A stretch of 64,000 bases of DNA from Aliidiomarina quisquiliarum (GCF_023922585.1 NZ_JAMFTN010000024.1:62001-126000); one strand, 5' to 3'. Positions 35,378-47,047 are shown, numbered from the stretch's first letter. Notes: a model not told the origin generated them from the letters alone. Translations and numbers: made by a program.

Positions 35378-37612
35378 ATGAGCAACCAGCTTAAACGGTT
35401 TTTTTCAGCATCGAAAACACTTCAAGCTATTGTTAGCTTAACTATTATATTTCTACTTACTGGCGAACAAGCTGGGCTTTGGCCTTCTCAAGTACTGCAG
35501 CGCCTAGAGTGGCTAACCTACGACGAGCGCGTGGTTGCAACACTGTCTGAACAGCAAGACCCTAGTATTGTCATTGTTGATATTGACGAGTACAGCTTGC
35601 AACAAATTGGCCAATGGCCCTGGCCTCGGGCACAAGTAGCGCAACTTATTTTTTCGTTATTTGAAGACTATGGTATTCAGCAATTGGGGTTAGACGTAAT
35701 TTTTGCCGAAGGCGAAGCTAATTTGCTCGACTTCCAATGGCAGCAATTGCGACAGCAATACCCCCAGCTGCCTGAAGCCGCGGTTATTGCTAGCGGCGAC
35801 AGTTTACTCAGCCAAGTGCTTATGAGTTACCCTGTTGTTTCTGCTTTTTACTTTGACCAAGCAAAGCATCATGCCAGCTTAACAACTGCCTCTACTGGGG
35901 TACTGCCTCCGCCCCTTAACATTAGCAATGACATAGAACAGTGGCAGCAACTTCCTATTCGAGCACCTTCTCGATATACCAGCAATAGCCCTGCAGTACA
36001 GTCTTCTGTATTGTCTGGAGGCTTTTTCGATAACCCCATGGTTGACGCCGATGGCGTTTTTCGCCGCGTACCTATAATACAACAATGGCAAAATGAACTA
36101 TATGGTAGCTTACCACTAGCCATGCTTTATTCTTTGCTTGGCCAACCCCCCATAGAATTAAATGTGTTTTCTGGTGGCGGCCAATTACACCTTGAAGGTG
36201 CCGACGTCGGTGGCTTTTATTTCCCTACCGATCCTAATGGTGCTGTACTTGTGCCCTGGGCAGGTCGGCGTGGACACTTTCAATACATTCCCGCCGCCAA
36301 TGTTTTATTAGGTACTGTCGAACCAGAAGCGCTAGCCGGAAAAATAGTGTTGCTAGGTACCTCTGCACCTGGCTTGATGGATTTACGTTCCACTTCAGTT
36401 GGCGGTGTTTACCCCGGCGTTGAAATACACGCTAACGTGCTGGCGGGCATGTTACAAATGAGCTTTCGTTCTGAGCCGGGTTACAGTTTAGCTATTACGG
36501 TGCTTGGTTTGCTAATACTGGGCATATTGATGACCTTGTATTACCCGCGCACCCGTGCAATACAACTTATTATTCTTAGTGGTACTTTAATAGCGCTGCA
36601 CCTGTTGAGTAATTTATATGCTTGGCACAATGGCTTGGTGCTACCGTTAGCTTCTGGGGTGTTGCTTATCGTACTTATGACTGGCTGGCACCTAACCATG
36701 AACTTCTGGCGCGAAAGTAACGCTAAGCGTCAAGTGGCTGCACAATTTGGGATGTATATTCCACCCGAATTAGTAGCCAACATTGTTGCCTCGCCTGAAG
36801 CGCGTAGCATGGTTGGCCAAGAGAAAGAGCTTACTGTGCTGTTTTCCGATATACGCGGCTTTACTTCTTTCAGTGAAAAAATTCCACCCGCAGAATTAAC
36901 TGAAGTGATGAACCGTTTACTAACCCCTGTTACTAAAGCAATTCACGCTCACCACGGCACCATCGACAAATACATGGGCGATGCCGTAATGGCATTTTGG
37001 GGCGCGCCACTGCACGACGAGCAGCACCCAGTGCATGCCCTACAGGGTGCAATAGCAATGCAGCAGGCGCTTACAGAAATAAACCAAGAGTTTATTCAAG
37101 AAGGTAAACAAGCTCTTGCCATGGGCGTTGGTGTACATACTGGCTTAATGAATGTCGGCAACATGGGCTCTGAATTTAGAATGGCTTATACGGTACTTGG
37201 CGATAACGTTAACTTAGGTGCACGCCTTGAAAGCCTAACTAAAACCTATAAGGTAGATATTTTATTCAGCGAAGTAACCTATGAGTTAACCAAGCAAAGT
37301 GGGTTGTTTTTGGCCCGTAAAGTTGACTATGTAAGAGTTAAGGGCCGCGACACCCCTATAAAAATATATCAGCTAATTGACAATTTAGCGACGGCTACAG
37401 CCGCCGACAAAAACAAAGTAGCAAGTTTTGAAAATGCTCTGCTGTTATACGAGCAGCTTCGATTTAATGATGCCTTGGCCGCCTTTATTAAGCACTTAAA
37501 ACAATGGCCAAATGATACCGTGGCCCGGCTTTATCAAACCCGCTGTCAGGAGTATATTCTTACACCGCCCCCCGAAAGCTGGGACGGTGTTTTTACTCAC
37601 CAAACAAAATAG
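35378..37612 (+). CDS. CHASE2-domain class III adenylate/guanylate cyclase
   Basis: The 744-residue membrane protein has TM1 (about 17-33), an extracytoplasmic CHASE2 sensor (about 40-360), three closely spaced TM helices (368-440) and a cytoplasmic cyclase domain (480-665). Metal-binding aspartates are in LFSDIRGFT (D491) and DKYMGDAVMAF (D535). K531 and D609 (in VLGDNVN) are the Lys/Asp pair that favours ATP over GTP, and the transition-state Asn and Arg lie in VNLGARLE. All catalytic residues are present. A C-terminal TPR-like tail follows (to 744). The start abuts the phosphodiesterase stop. Confidence 0.9.
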   Translation: MSNQLKRFFSASKTLQAIVSLTIIFLLTGEQAGLWPSQVLQRLEWLTYDERVVATLSEQQDPSIVIVDIDEYSLQQIGQWPWPRAQVAQLIFSLFEDYGIQQLGLDVIFAEGEANLLDFQWQQLRQQYPQLPEAAVIASGDSLLSQVLMSYPVVSAFYFDQAKHHASLTTASTGVLPPPLNISNDIEQWQQLPIRAPSRYTSNSPAVQSSVLSGGFFDNPMVDADGVFRRVPIIQQWQNELYGSLPLAMLYSLLGQPPIELNVFSGGGQLHLEGADVGGFYFPTDPNGAVLVPWAGRRGHFQYIPAANVLLGTVEPEALAGKIVLLGTSAPGLMDLRSTSVGGVYPGVEIHANVLAGMLQMSFRSEPGYSLAITVLGLLILGILMTLYYPRTRAIQLIILSGTLIALHLLSNLYAWHNGLVLPLASGVLLIVLMTGWHLTMNFWRESNAKRQVAAQFGMYIPPELVANIVASPEARSMVGQEKELTVLFSDIRGFTSFSEKIPPAELTEVMNRLLTPVTKAIHAHHGTIDKYMGDAVMAFWGAPLHDEQHPVHALQGAIAMQQALTEINQEFIQEGKQALAMGVGVHTGLMNVGNMGSEFRMAYTVLGDNVNLGARLESLTKTYKVDILFSEVTYELTKQSGLFLARKVDYVRVKGRDTPIKIYQLIDNLATATAADKNKVASFENALLLYEQLRFNDALAAFIKHLKQWPNDTVARLYQTRCQEYILTPPPESWDGVFTHQTK

Positions 37613-37614
37613 CG

Positions 37615-38055
37615 TTACGCCGTTCTTAACGCCGTCATAATAACTACAAACCAAATAAAATGCGTACCCGCAACCACAAAGGTAATTGGCCGGCGCATAC
37701 GCTCATACCATGGGGCTGTTACTTGAGTTAAATCGTAGTTAAGCCAAAGCAAATAGCATGCAGCCAACACCGGCAAAGCAATTAGCTCGGGTACAAAAGC
37801 CACCACTAACCACGCGGCTAGCGCCGGCGCCATGCACAACACTAACTTCCCTTCTGGCCTGTCGAATTGGCCTGCCATGGCTAAGCCCCAATGTATTCCG
37901 CCGAGAAATGACAAAATAACGGCGCTATAAACCAAAAAAGCCTGCAATAACAAGCCTGACCAAAGATTAAACGAGCCCAAAACCGCTGTTGCTATAAAAG
38001 GAGTAAGGCCAGCCCAAGCCAGCCTATTCGCAGTTAATTCAAAACTGTTACGCAT
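37615..38055 (-). CDS. DUF3429 family membrane protein
   Basis: The 146-residue protein has about four to five membrane helices. The family pattern is present: LAWAGLTPFIATAVLG, VILSFLGGIHWGLAM (conserved GGIHWG), and YLLWLNYDL. Function is unknown. It is 14 nt downstream of the antiporter gene on the same strand and convergent with the cyclase, 2 nt from its stop. Confidence 0.82.
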   Translation of the reverse strand: MRNSFELTANRLAWAGLTPFIATAVLGSFNLWSGLLLQAFLVYSAVILSFLGGIHWGLAMAGQFDRPEGKLVLCMAPALAAWLVVAFVPELIALPVLAACYLLWLNYDLTQVTAPWYERMRRPITFVVAGTHFIWFVVIMTALRTA

Positions 38056-38069
38056 ATTTTCCCTCTGTT

Positions 38070-39053
38070 TTAAGCAATCACTACACCAACAATAAGCCAG
38101 CTAATATAGCTCACATAAATTGCCACAAACACCCCACCTTCTAAACGGTTAATACGAGCGGGACGATGCGGTAGCCAAGACTTAGGCCGCCAAGCAAAAG
38201 CTGCTAGCAATAAGGTAAGCACCAGCATCAGTAGCCAGTCACGAGTTATTACTTCACTAGCTACTGTAATTGGGGTAATAACACCGGCCAAACCAACCAC
38301 CGCGAGCGTGTTAAACAAGTTTGAACCAATTAAATTACCTAAGGCTAGATCATGTTCATTACGGCGCACCGCAACAAGGGCAGCCGCTAATTCTGGCAGC
38401 GACGTACCAAGTGCAACAATTGTTAAGCCAATAATAAGGTCATCGACACCTAGCCCGGTGGCTATTTCCACTGCCCCCCAAACAAGCAGCCGAGAGCTTA
38501 AAATGAGTAAAACAAGACCCACCACTAGCCATGCAATCGACTGTTTAAGAGATGTCGCTTCACTTAAGTGCCCTTCACTGGTGTCGGCAGCTAGTTTGTC
38601 GTCGGTGCCACCATTTTGGCGCACAGTCCACATGAGTACACCTGCAAACACCACTAGCAATATAATAGCGTCTATACGGCTTATTTCTCCGTCGAGTATT
38701 TGAAAGCCTGCTAATAAGGTAACACCAAGCAACATAGGAAGTTCGCGCCGCAAAACCCCTGAACTTACGGTCATTGGCAGTAATAATGCACTTAGCCCGA
38801 GCACCAAGGCTATATTAGTAATATTAGAGCCAAAGGCGTTCCCTAGGGCTAACCCTGGGTTACCCTGCAAAGCAGCAAAAGCAGACACCACCATTTCTGG
38901 CGCAGAGGTGCCGAAGCCGATGACAATCATGCCTATAACCAGTGGGGGAACGCCAAGTACTTTAGACGTATTCGCCGCGCCATCGACAAATTTGTCTGCA
39001 CTCCATACTAAAAAGATCAGGCCCAAAACGAGCGCCACTATAGGCATGAGCAT
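38070..39053 (-). CDS. yrbG: Calcium/sodium antiporter, CaCA family (YrbG-like)
   Basis: The 327-residue membrane protein has about 10 helices and two inverted alpha repeats: VIGFGTSAPEMVVSAF with GNAFGSNITNIALVLG, and IVALGTSLPELAAALVA with GNLIGSNLFNTLAVVG. Each repeat carries the G-T-S-x-P-E and GSN motifs with the ion-binding acidic residues of Na+/Ca2+ exchangers. The E. coli yrbG gene lies by the LPS transport genes; that context is absent here. Confidence 0.9.
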   Translation of the reverse strand: MLMPIVALVLGLIFLVWSADKFVDGAANTSKVLGVPPLVIGMIVIGFGTSAPEMVVSAFAALQGNPGLALGNAFGSNITNIALVLGLSALLLPMTVSSGVLRRELPMLLGVTLLAGFQILDGEISRIDAIILLVVFAGVLMWTVRQNGGTDDKLAADTSEGHLSEATSLKQSIAWLVVGLVLLILSSRLLVWGAVEIATGLGVDDLIIGLTIVALGTSLPELAAALVAVRRNEHDLALGNLIGSNLFNTLAVVGLAGVITPITVASEVITRDWLLMLVLTLLLAAFAWRPKSWLPHRPARINRLEGGVFVAIYVSYISWLIVGVVIA

Positions 39054-39212
39054 GTAATATTCCCCTTAATGTTTGTTGTTAAATGTTTTGTGTTTGCTTA
39101 GTTCACACCGCTCTGCTGGTGCGGTTAAGTGATTTCTGGCAAAATCCAAGCACTATTTTAGTGTGAACTTACTCGCCGTGCGAGGGGTTTCTTTACAGGC
39201 ACCGCTATTCCT

Positions 39213-39656
39213 ATGCTTATTCGAACTGCCCGTCAAACCGACATTTCCGCCATTGCCGCTTTAGAGTACGCCACTTACGGTAGCGATGCCTACCCGGCCA
39301 TGCTGTTCGCTCAGGCTATGTTACAGTGGCCCGAGTTGTGCTTAGTTGCCACCACTGAAACCAACACAGTGTTAGGCTATGCTCTTTATTCGCCGGCTTC
39401 AGAGCAAGGTGGTTGTTGGCTGATGTCGTTGTTAGTAAGTGCAGAAAGCCGTGGCCAAGGTGTTGGTCGCGCTTTATGCCAATACGCCCGAAACTATTTA
39501 CAGCAGCTCGGTTACAGTAAGTGTTTACTGACCGTAGCGCCGAACAATAACACGGGCTTAAAGCTGTATGAAAGCCTCAGCTTTAAACGTGTAGAATATA
39601 TTGAGCATGCACTGGGCCACAATGAACATCGCTACCTGATGGTTCAAACCCTTTAA
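39213..39656 (+). CDS. GNAT-family acetyltransferase (RimI-like)
   Basis: The 147-residue GNAT fold has the acetyl-CoA loop in ESRGQGVGRALCQYA (motif A, R/QxxGxG/A), LLVSA strand before it, and LTVAPNNNTGLKLYESLSF (motif B). Resemblance to RimI is at fold level; the genuine rimI usually sits beside rsgA or holD genes, so the substrate is left open. It is divergent from the antiporter and precedes the dGTPase gene by 44 nt. Confidence 0.75.
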   Translation: MLIRTARQTDISAIAALEYATYGSDAYPAMLFAQAMLQWPELCLVATTETNTVLGYALYSPASEQGGCWLMSLLVSAESRGQGVGRALCQYARNYLQQLGYSKCLLTVAPNNNTGLKLYESLSFKRVEYIEHALGHNEHRYLMVQTL

Positions 39657-39700
39657 AGCAATACCTACTGCAGCGCACACTTTAAGTAAGGAGCCACACC

Positions 39701-40993
39701 ATGCCAACCATTTGGCAGCAACGCCGTTCTAACGAAGCCCCTAGTCGCCCTGGTGATTCTCGTAACCCGTGGCAGCGAGATAGGGCACGCATTCTTCACT
39801 CGGCAGCCTTCCGCCGTTTACAGTCGAAAACTCAAATTATGAACGTGGGTGAAAATGACTTTTACCGCACTCGCCTTACCCATAGTTTAGAAGCCTCTCA
39901 AATTGGTGCCTCGCTTATTAACCAACTGCAGCATCGTGGCGACACCCTGGCGAAGTCTTTATTGCCCGACGGCAACCTAATGGAAGCCTTGTGCTTGGCC
40001 CACGACATTGGCCACCCACCCTTTGGCCATGGGGGCGAAACCGCATTGAATTATAAAATGCTTAGCAGTGGTGGCTTTGAAGGTAATGGCCAAACCTTTC
40101 GGATTGTCGGCCGTTTAGAAAGTTACCATGCCAGCCACGGCATGGACCTTACTAGGCGCACCTTACTGGGCCTGCTGAAGTATCCCGTTCTAATGCCGAA
40201 GTTAGCAGCGCCCAAGGAAAGCGGCACCCCCACCTCACTGGCTCCTTGGCTGCCAGCTAAAGCGCTTTACCACGCCGACGCAGATATTTTAGATTGGGTA
40301 TTAGCGCCGCTTTCATGCTTAGATCGCGAACTATTTCAAGCCGTTGAAATACTACCAACGTCACCTTTTCAACGCTCATTACACAAGTCGTTTGATGCGT
40401 CTATGATGGAGCTTGCCGACGATATTGCGTACGGGGTACACGATTTAGAAGATGCCGTAGTTACGGGTACTTTAACCAAAAGCAATTGGCACTCGTTTAT
40501 GGACCAACGGCTACAAAGCCTGCCCGAGCACTTACAAACCCTAATGCAACAGCTACAACAGCAATTGTTTTCTACAGAGCACCACCTACGTAAAAATGCT
40601 ATTGGTGCCATGGTCAATATATTTGTTACCGCCGTGCAGGTGGTTGAAAGCTTACCGGCCGCAACCGAGCCACTAATACGCTTTAATGTGAATTTACCAG
40701 CAGGTGAAGCACAGTTGCTTAGTGCGTTGAAGTCGATAGTGTTTCAAAATGTTATTCATACACCTGAAATACAGCAGTTACGCTATCGTAGTCAGAATAT
40801 GCTGCTGAATTTATTTAGCGCTTTTCAGTCGGAGCCAACTCGGCTACTGCCGCAGAATTCGCGCCAACGTTGGGAAAGTGCCTTTGCACAAGAAGGACAA
40901 CAAGGGGCCGACAGGGCTCTTTGTGATTACATAGCAGGCATGACCGACGACTACGCTAGCCACATGTACAAACGTATGTTTGGTATTGGCTAG
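39701..40993 (+). CDS. Deoxyguanosinetriphosphate triphosphohydrolase-like HD protein (anti-phage dGTPase type)
   Basis: The 430-residue HD-domain enzyme has RSAAFRRLQSKTQI-like ILHSAAFRRLQSKTQIMNVG, the metal His in RLTHSLEASQIG (H61), the HD dyad in LAHDIGHPPFGHGGE (H101, D102) and a late Asp in ADDIAYGVHDLEDA. It converts dNTPs, classically dGTP, to nucleoside plus triphosphate. Homologues of this length from Shewanella and E. coli have been reported to starve phages of dNTPs. No other defence gene lies nearby, so a housekeeping role in dNTP balance is equally likely. Confidence 0.85.
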   Translation: MPTIWQQRRSNEAPSRPGDSRNPWQRDRARILHSAAFRRLQSKTQIMNVGENDFYRTRLTHSLEASQIGASLINQLQHRGDTLAKSLLPDGNLMEALCLAHDIGHPPFGHGGETALNYKMLSSGGFEGNGQTFRIVGRLESYHASHGMDLTRRTLLGLLKYPVLMPKLAAPKESGTPTSLAPWLPAKALYHADADILDWVLAPLSCLDRELFQAVEILPTSPFQRSLHKSFDASMMELADDIAYGVHDLEDAVVTGTLTKSNWHSFMDQRLQSLPEHLQTLMQQLQQQLFSTEHHLRKNAIGAMVNIFVTAVQVVESLPAATEPLIRFNVNLPAGEAQLLSALKSIVFQNVIHTPEIQQLRYRSQNMLLNLFSAFQSEPTRLLPQNSRQRWESAFAQEGQQGADRALCDYIAGMTDDYASHMYKRMFGIG

Positions 40994-41029
40994 CTTTTTT
41001 CTTAGCCGTTACAGCCGTACACCAGAGCA

Positions 41030-41719
41030 TTAAAACAAGGCAATTTCTTCTGTTGTTAGTGCTCGGCTTTCGCCTGGGGCAAGAGCTGGGTCAAGTTTTA
41101 AGCCGCCTACTTGCTCGCGGTGAAGCTGTTCGACCTTGTTGCCAACCGCCGCAAACATGCGCCGTACTTGATGATAACGCCCTTCATGCAGGTGCACTAA
41201 AGCTTCCCGCTCATTAATTATTTCCAGCTTTGCTGGGGCGGTTAGCTTTGCTTCACCCCGTAATTGCAAACCTGCAGCAAAGGCAGCTACGTCGGCTTCG
41301 GTAAGCGGGTCTGCAAGCCATGCATGATACACTTTCGGACACTGCTGCTTCGGCGCCGTAATACGGTGCGACCACTGGCCATCGTTAGTAATTAGCAATA
41401 AGCCTGACGTGTCTAAATCTAGCCGGCCTACCGTATGTAATTTGTCGGGGTTAGGAACGTCTAAATAAGTAAACACCGTTCTATGTAAGGGGTCGTCATT
41501 CGCACACACACTCCCTAAGGGCTTATGCATCATTAAATAGGTAGGACCAAGCAATTTTAGGGGAACGTTATTGCAAATGACCAACGCATCTTCAGGCACT
41601 TGAAATGCACCTTTTTTGTGTACCACACCGTCAACGGTAACGTCTTCCCGATGAAGTGTTTTAGTTGCTTCTTTCCGGCTCATGCCAGTTGCTTCAGAGA
41701 GATATCGATCAAGCCGCAT
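41030..41719 (-). CDS. rsuA: 16S rRNA pseudouridine(516) synthase
   Basis: Makes pseudouridine 516 in 16S rRNA. The 229-residue product has an N-terminal S4 domain (MRLDRYLSEATGMSRKEATK), the catalytic Asp in HTVGRLDLDTSGLLLITNDG, SHRITAPKQQCPKVY, and the RsuA-typical EGRYHQVRRMFAAVGNKV with HRE and a C-terminal LAPGESRALT. I chose the ATG at 41719 by family N-terminus and a GGAA at good spacing; the ATG at 41734 adds only five residues. It is divergent from the lipocalin gene. Confidence 0.94.
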   Translation of the reverse strand: MRLDRYLSEATGMSRKEATKTLHREDVTVDGVVHKKGAFQVPEDALVICNNVPLKLLGPTYLMMHKPLGSVCANDDPLHRTVFTYLDVPNPDKLHTVGRLDLDTSGLLLITNDGQWSHRITAPKQQCPKVYHAWLADPLTEADVAAFAAGLQLRGEAKLTAPAKLEIINEREALVHLHEGRYHQVRRMFAAVGNKVEQLHREQVGGLKLDPALAPGESRALTTEEIALF

Positions 41720-41823
41720 GGGTTTTCCAGTCATCTAAATGTGTATATTGTGCGTAGTGTAACGCAGAAAAGCCTACACTTGCTGTTAGTTTTCAGCGTT
41801 TTATTAAGCAAAAGGAGTTATTT

Positions 41824-42363
41824 ATGTTCATCCGTGCGTTACTAACCAAGCTACCCATGGTGTTTTCAGCCATTATTACTGTATCGCTGCTTAGTGGTTG
41901 CACTGGCAAAGCCACTCCTGTGGTAAGCCCTGTAGCAAGCCTTAACGCTGAAAGGTATATGGGCACTTGGTATGAAATACTGCGTTTACCCCATAGTTTT
42001 GAAAAAAACTTAAGTAAGGTTACGGCAGAATATCGATTAAATGAAGATGGTACCGTAGAAGTGACTAACCGTGGTTTTAACACAGTAACAGGACGCTGGA
42101 GTACCGCCATTGGCTTAGCGAAGCCGGTAGAGCAGCTGCCAGCAAGTTTTAGGGTATCGTTTTTCTGGCCTTTTTCTGGTGGGTATTACATTGCTGAATT
42201 AGGCTCTAACTACGAGTACGCCGTAATTGTTAGCGACAGCCATGACTACTTTTGGTTATTAAGCCGTACGCCAACCCTCAGCCAAGGCCTTGTCGATGAA
42301 GTGACCGCCAAAGCCTATAACTGGGGGTTTGATATTAACGCTCTTATTCGAGTGAAGCATTAG
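41824..42363 (+). CDS. blc: Outer-membrane lipocalin (Blc-like)
   Basis: The 179-residue lipoprotein has a signal and lipobox LLSGC (Cys26), then the lipocalin motif 1 YMGTWYEILRLPHSFEKNL (GxW), VTAEYRLNEDGTVEVTNRG, and FRVSFFWPFSGGYYIAEL with YEYAVIVSDSHDYFWLLSRTP. Blc proteins bind lysophospholipids or fatty acids and help maintain the envelope in stationary phase. AGGAG lies 7 nt upstream of the ATG. It converges on fadH. Confidence 0.93.
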   Translation: MFIRALLTKLPMVFSAIITVSLLSGCTGKATPVVSPVASLNAERYMGTWYEILRLPHSFEKNLSKVTAEYRLNEDGTVEVTNRGFNTVTGRWSTAIGLAKPVEQLPASFRVSFFWPFSGGYYIAELGSNYEYAVIVSDSHDYFWLLSRTPTLSQGLVDEVTAKAYNWGFDINALIRVKH

Positions 42364-42389
42364 TTTGCCACCAAGCGCCAGCAGCAAGC

Positions 42390-44499
<2,110 letters not shown>

Positions 44500-44657
44500 A
44501 TTAGCACTGTATAGTTTTGCTACTAGCAGGGCAAGTAAGCAACTGGCAATTATTACTATTGAAGCCACATGGGGTTCTAGCCCTTAAGGCTATTCTCGTA
44601 TAGATTACATAGACAAATAATCGGTTTGGCAATGTTCCGTATCGCGGTGAGGAAAAT

Positions 44658-46055
44658 ATGAATACCCCAGCAACGCAAGTTCAGCAAACCCATGAGCGAC
44701 TTTTCCTTAGCTTTTTAAGCCATAAAACTATGCCACTACAATGGCGACGACATCAGCTTGAGCAACTCGCGCTTATGTTACGTGAGCACGAAGGTAAATT
44801 TGCTGCCGCCTTAGCAGACGACTTAGGTAAGTCGGCAACGGAAGCTTGGGTAACTGAAATTGGTTTTCTGCTCAACGATATTCATCACAACATTAAAAAC
44901 CTAACCAAATGGGCGAAGCCGCGGCGAGTAAGAAGCCCGCTAGCCATGCAGCCCGCCCGGTCTAAATTAACGCCAAGCCCGTTAGGTGTAGTGCTGGTTA
45001 TGGGGGCTTGGAACTACCCACTACAACTTACCCTAGGACCAGCCATAGCGGCTATTGCGGCGGGAAACTGTGTATACCTGAAGCCTTCCGAAGTGTCACC
45101 TGCAACAGCAGCCGTTTTAGCCAAATTACTACCCCAATATGTAGACAACGACTGTATTCAACTTATTGAAGGCGACGCCAGTGTCGCCAGCGAACTGCTT
45201 GCACTGCCTTTTAACCATATTTTTTATACGGGTGGTGGCAAAGTTGGTAAAATAGTAATGCGCGCAGCCGCTGAGCATTTAACCCCTGTTAGCCTAGAGC
45301 TTGGTGGTAAAAGCCCTGTTATTGTAAGCCGCTATACGGACCTGAAAGCTACTGCTCGCCGTATTGTGTGGGGGAAGTTTATTAATGCTGGGCAAACCTG
45401 TATTGCTCCCGACTACATATTGGTTGAAGAGCAGGTTCACGAGCCTTTAGTTGCCGCATTGCAAGAAGCGATTCGGCAGTTTTATGGCGACGACCCGGAA
45501 AATAGTAACGACTATGGCCGCATAGTTGCCACCCGCCATGTTGAGCGGTTGGCACAGTTAATAGAGCCCGAGTCGTTGACGGGTGCGACCATTTACGGTG
45601 GTGACTATGATCGTGAAACCCGTTACTTTGCACCTACTATTGTTAGCCACTGCCCGCCCGACAGCAAACTAATGACCGAGGAAATTTTCGGCCCTATTTT
45701 ACCTATTGTAGTAGCGCCCGATTTGCCATCAGCTTTTGCTTTTGTACGCAGTCGGCCTCACCCTTTAGCCTGCTATTTATTTAGCCAAGATATAACCGAG
45801 CAACAACAAGCCGAACAATTTATTCAATGTGGTTCCTTATGCATTAACGACACCATTGTATTTATGCTTAACCCTGCTTTGCCCTTTGGCGGCGTAGGGC
45901 CAAGTGGTATGGGCCGCTACCACGGCAAGTGGGGCTTTGACACCTTTAGCCATTTAAAGCCAGTGGTAACCCGTTCGTTTAAGCTCGACCTCGACGTTCG
46001 TTACCCACCCTTTACTAACTTTAAAACCAAGTTACTAAAAAAGTTGCTGGGCTAA
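44658..46055 (+). CDS. Aldehyde dehydrogenase, ALDH3/coniferyl aldehyde dehydrogenase-like
   Basis: The 465-residue enzyme is short for ALDHs and has the ALDH3 look: PLGVVLVMGAWNYPLQLTLGP, YLKPSEVSPATAAV, the catalytic Glu in SLELGGKSPVI, catalytic Cys in NAGQTCIAPDYILV, and EEIFGPILPIV. It oxidises aldehydes to acids with NAD(P)+. The C-terminal extension PPFTNFKTKLLKKLLG is hydrophobic and basic, as in membrane-associated fatty-aldehyde dehydrogenases. Its position beside fadH and the FadR-like site suggests fatty aldehyde oxidation. Confidence 0.85.
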   Translation: MNTPATQVQQTHERLFLSFLSHKTMPLQWRRHQLEQLALMLREHEGKFAAALADDLGKSATEAWVTEIGFLLNDIHHNIKNLTKWAKPRRVRSPLAMQPARSKLTPSPLGVVLVMGAWNYPLQLTLGPAIAAIAAGNCVYLKPSEVSPATAAVLAKLLPQYVDNDCIQLIEGDASVASELLALPFNHIFYTGGGKVGKIVMRAAAEHLTPVSLELGGKSPVIVSRYTDLKATARRIVWGKFINAGQTCIAPDYILVEEQVHEPLVAALQEAIRQFYGDDPENSNDYGRIVATRHVERLAQLIEPESLTGATIYGGDYDRETRYFAPTIVSHCPPDSKLMTEEIFGPILPIVVAPDLPSAFAFVRSRPHPLACYLFSQDITEQQQAEQFIQCGSLCINDTIVFMLNPALPFGGVGPSGMGRYHGKWGFDTFSHLKPVVTRSFKLDLDVRYPPFTNFKTKLLKKLLG

Positions 46056-46150
46056 TTTAACCCTGAAACCTAACTTAGCGCTTGAAAAATAGCGCTTTGC
46101 CCCCATTCTTACAGTATTGATAGTTAAAATATTAGCCAAGAGAGGTTTCT

Positions 46151-47005
46151 GTGTACGCCACCAATATTGTTGATCTAACTGCTGCAAATGTTCGTGAGGT
46201 ACTACTCGAGCAATCTACTACAAAAACCATTCTGATTGATTTCTGGGCCGAATGGTGCGAGCCATGCAAACAACTATTACCTATTTTAGAGCGCATTGCT
46301 GCCGATTACCCAGACACATTAGTTTTAGCCAAAGTAGACTGTGAAACCGAACAAGAACTAGCTGCCCAATTTCAAATTCGTAGCGTACCTACACTGATGG
46401 TGTTTAAAGACGGCCAACCCGTGGACGGCATGGCCGGTGCACAAACAGAACAAGCTATTCGCGACATGTTAAGTAAACATTTGCCACAGCCCGGTGATGA
46501 AGCGTTGCAAGCTGCCCAGCACGCATTAACAGCTGAAGACTATGAGGCAGCCTATACGGCCGCTAAAACCGCACTTGATCTTGCGCCAGAAAACAATGAA
46601 GCACGCATGGTTCTAGCCGACGCGGCAGCACGTATTGGCCATACAGAACAAGCGAAAGAATTACTGCAACCTCTAACTATGGCTGAACAGGGTAGCCCTT
46701 ACTACCAGCAAATATTAGCCACCATTCAATTAGCTGAAAGCGCAGCCGACAGCCCCGAAGTGAGAGCATTAGAAGAAGCTTTAGCCAAAGCACCCAACGA
46801 CTTTGCTTTAATGCAACAATTAGCTGTGCAATATCATGTGGTGAAACGCCATCAGGAAGCCTTAGAGCTAATGTTTAAGATTTTACAGGCAGACTTAAAT
46901 TACGGCGATGCACGCAAGCAAACACTGGATATGTTAAATAACTTACCCAGTGGCGACCCCTTAGTTGCACAGTACCGCCGTAAATTATATAGCATGCTGT
47001 ATTAG
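46151..47005 (+). CDS. cnoX: Co-chaperone/thioredoxin CnoX (YbbN)
   Basis: The 284-residue product has an N-terminal thioredoxin domain with active site WCEPC (FWAEWCEPCKQL) and cis-proline SVPTLMVF, then TPR-like helical repeats (about 115-284). It protects unfolding proteins under oxidative chlorine stress and hands clients to GroEL/DnaK in E. coli. E. coli CnoX has lost the CxxC disulfide motif, whereas this one keeps two cysteines. The start is GTG with AGAGG 5 nt upstream. Terminator-like stem follows. Confidence 0.92.
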   Translation: MYATNIVDLTAANVREVLLEQSTTKTILIDFWAEWCEPCKQLLPILERIAADYPDTLVLAKVDCETEQELAAQFQIRSVPTLMVFKDGQPVDGMAGAQTEQAIRDMLSKHLPQPGDEALQAAQHALTAEDYEAAYTAAKTALDLAPENNEARMVLADAAARIGHTEQAKELLQPLTMAEQGSPYYQQILATIQLAESAADSPEVRALEEALAKAPNDFALMQQLAVQYHVVKRHQEALELMFKILQADLNYGDARKQTLDMLNNLPSGDPLVAQYRRKLYSMLY

Positions 47006-47047
47006 AAAAGCCGCCTTGCCTAAACTTTAAAGCCTCACTCGCGCATA

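Noticed and set aside
39100-39169. Inverted repeat AGTTCACAC/GTGTGAACT in the yrbG/GNAT divergent gap
   Set aside because: Arms are 9 bp and 52 nt apart, with no promoter or regulator context to interpret them.
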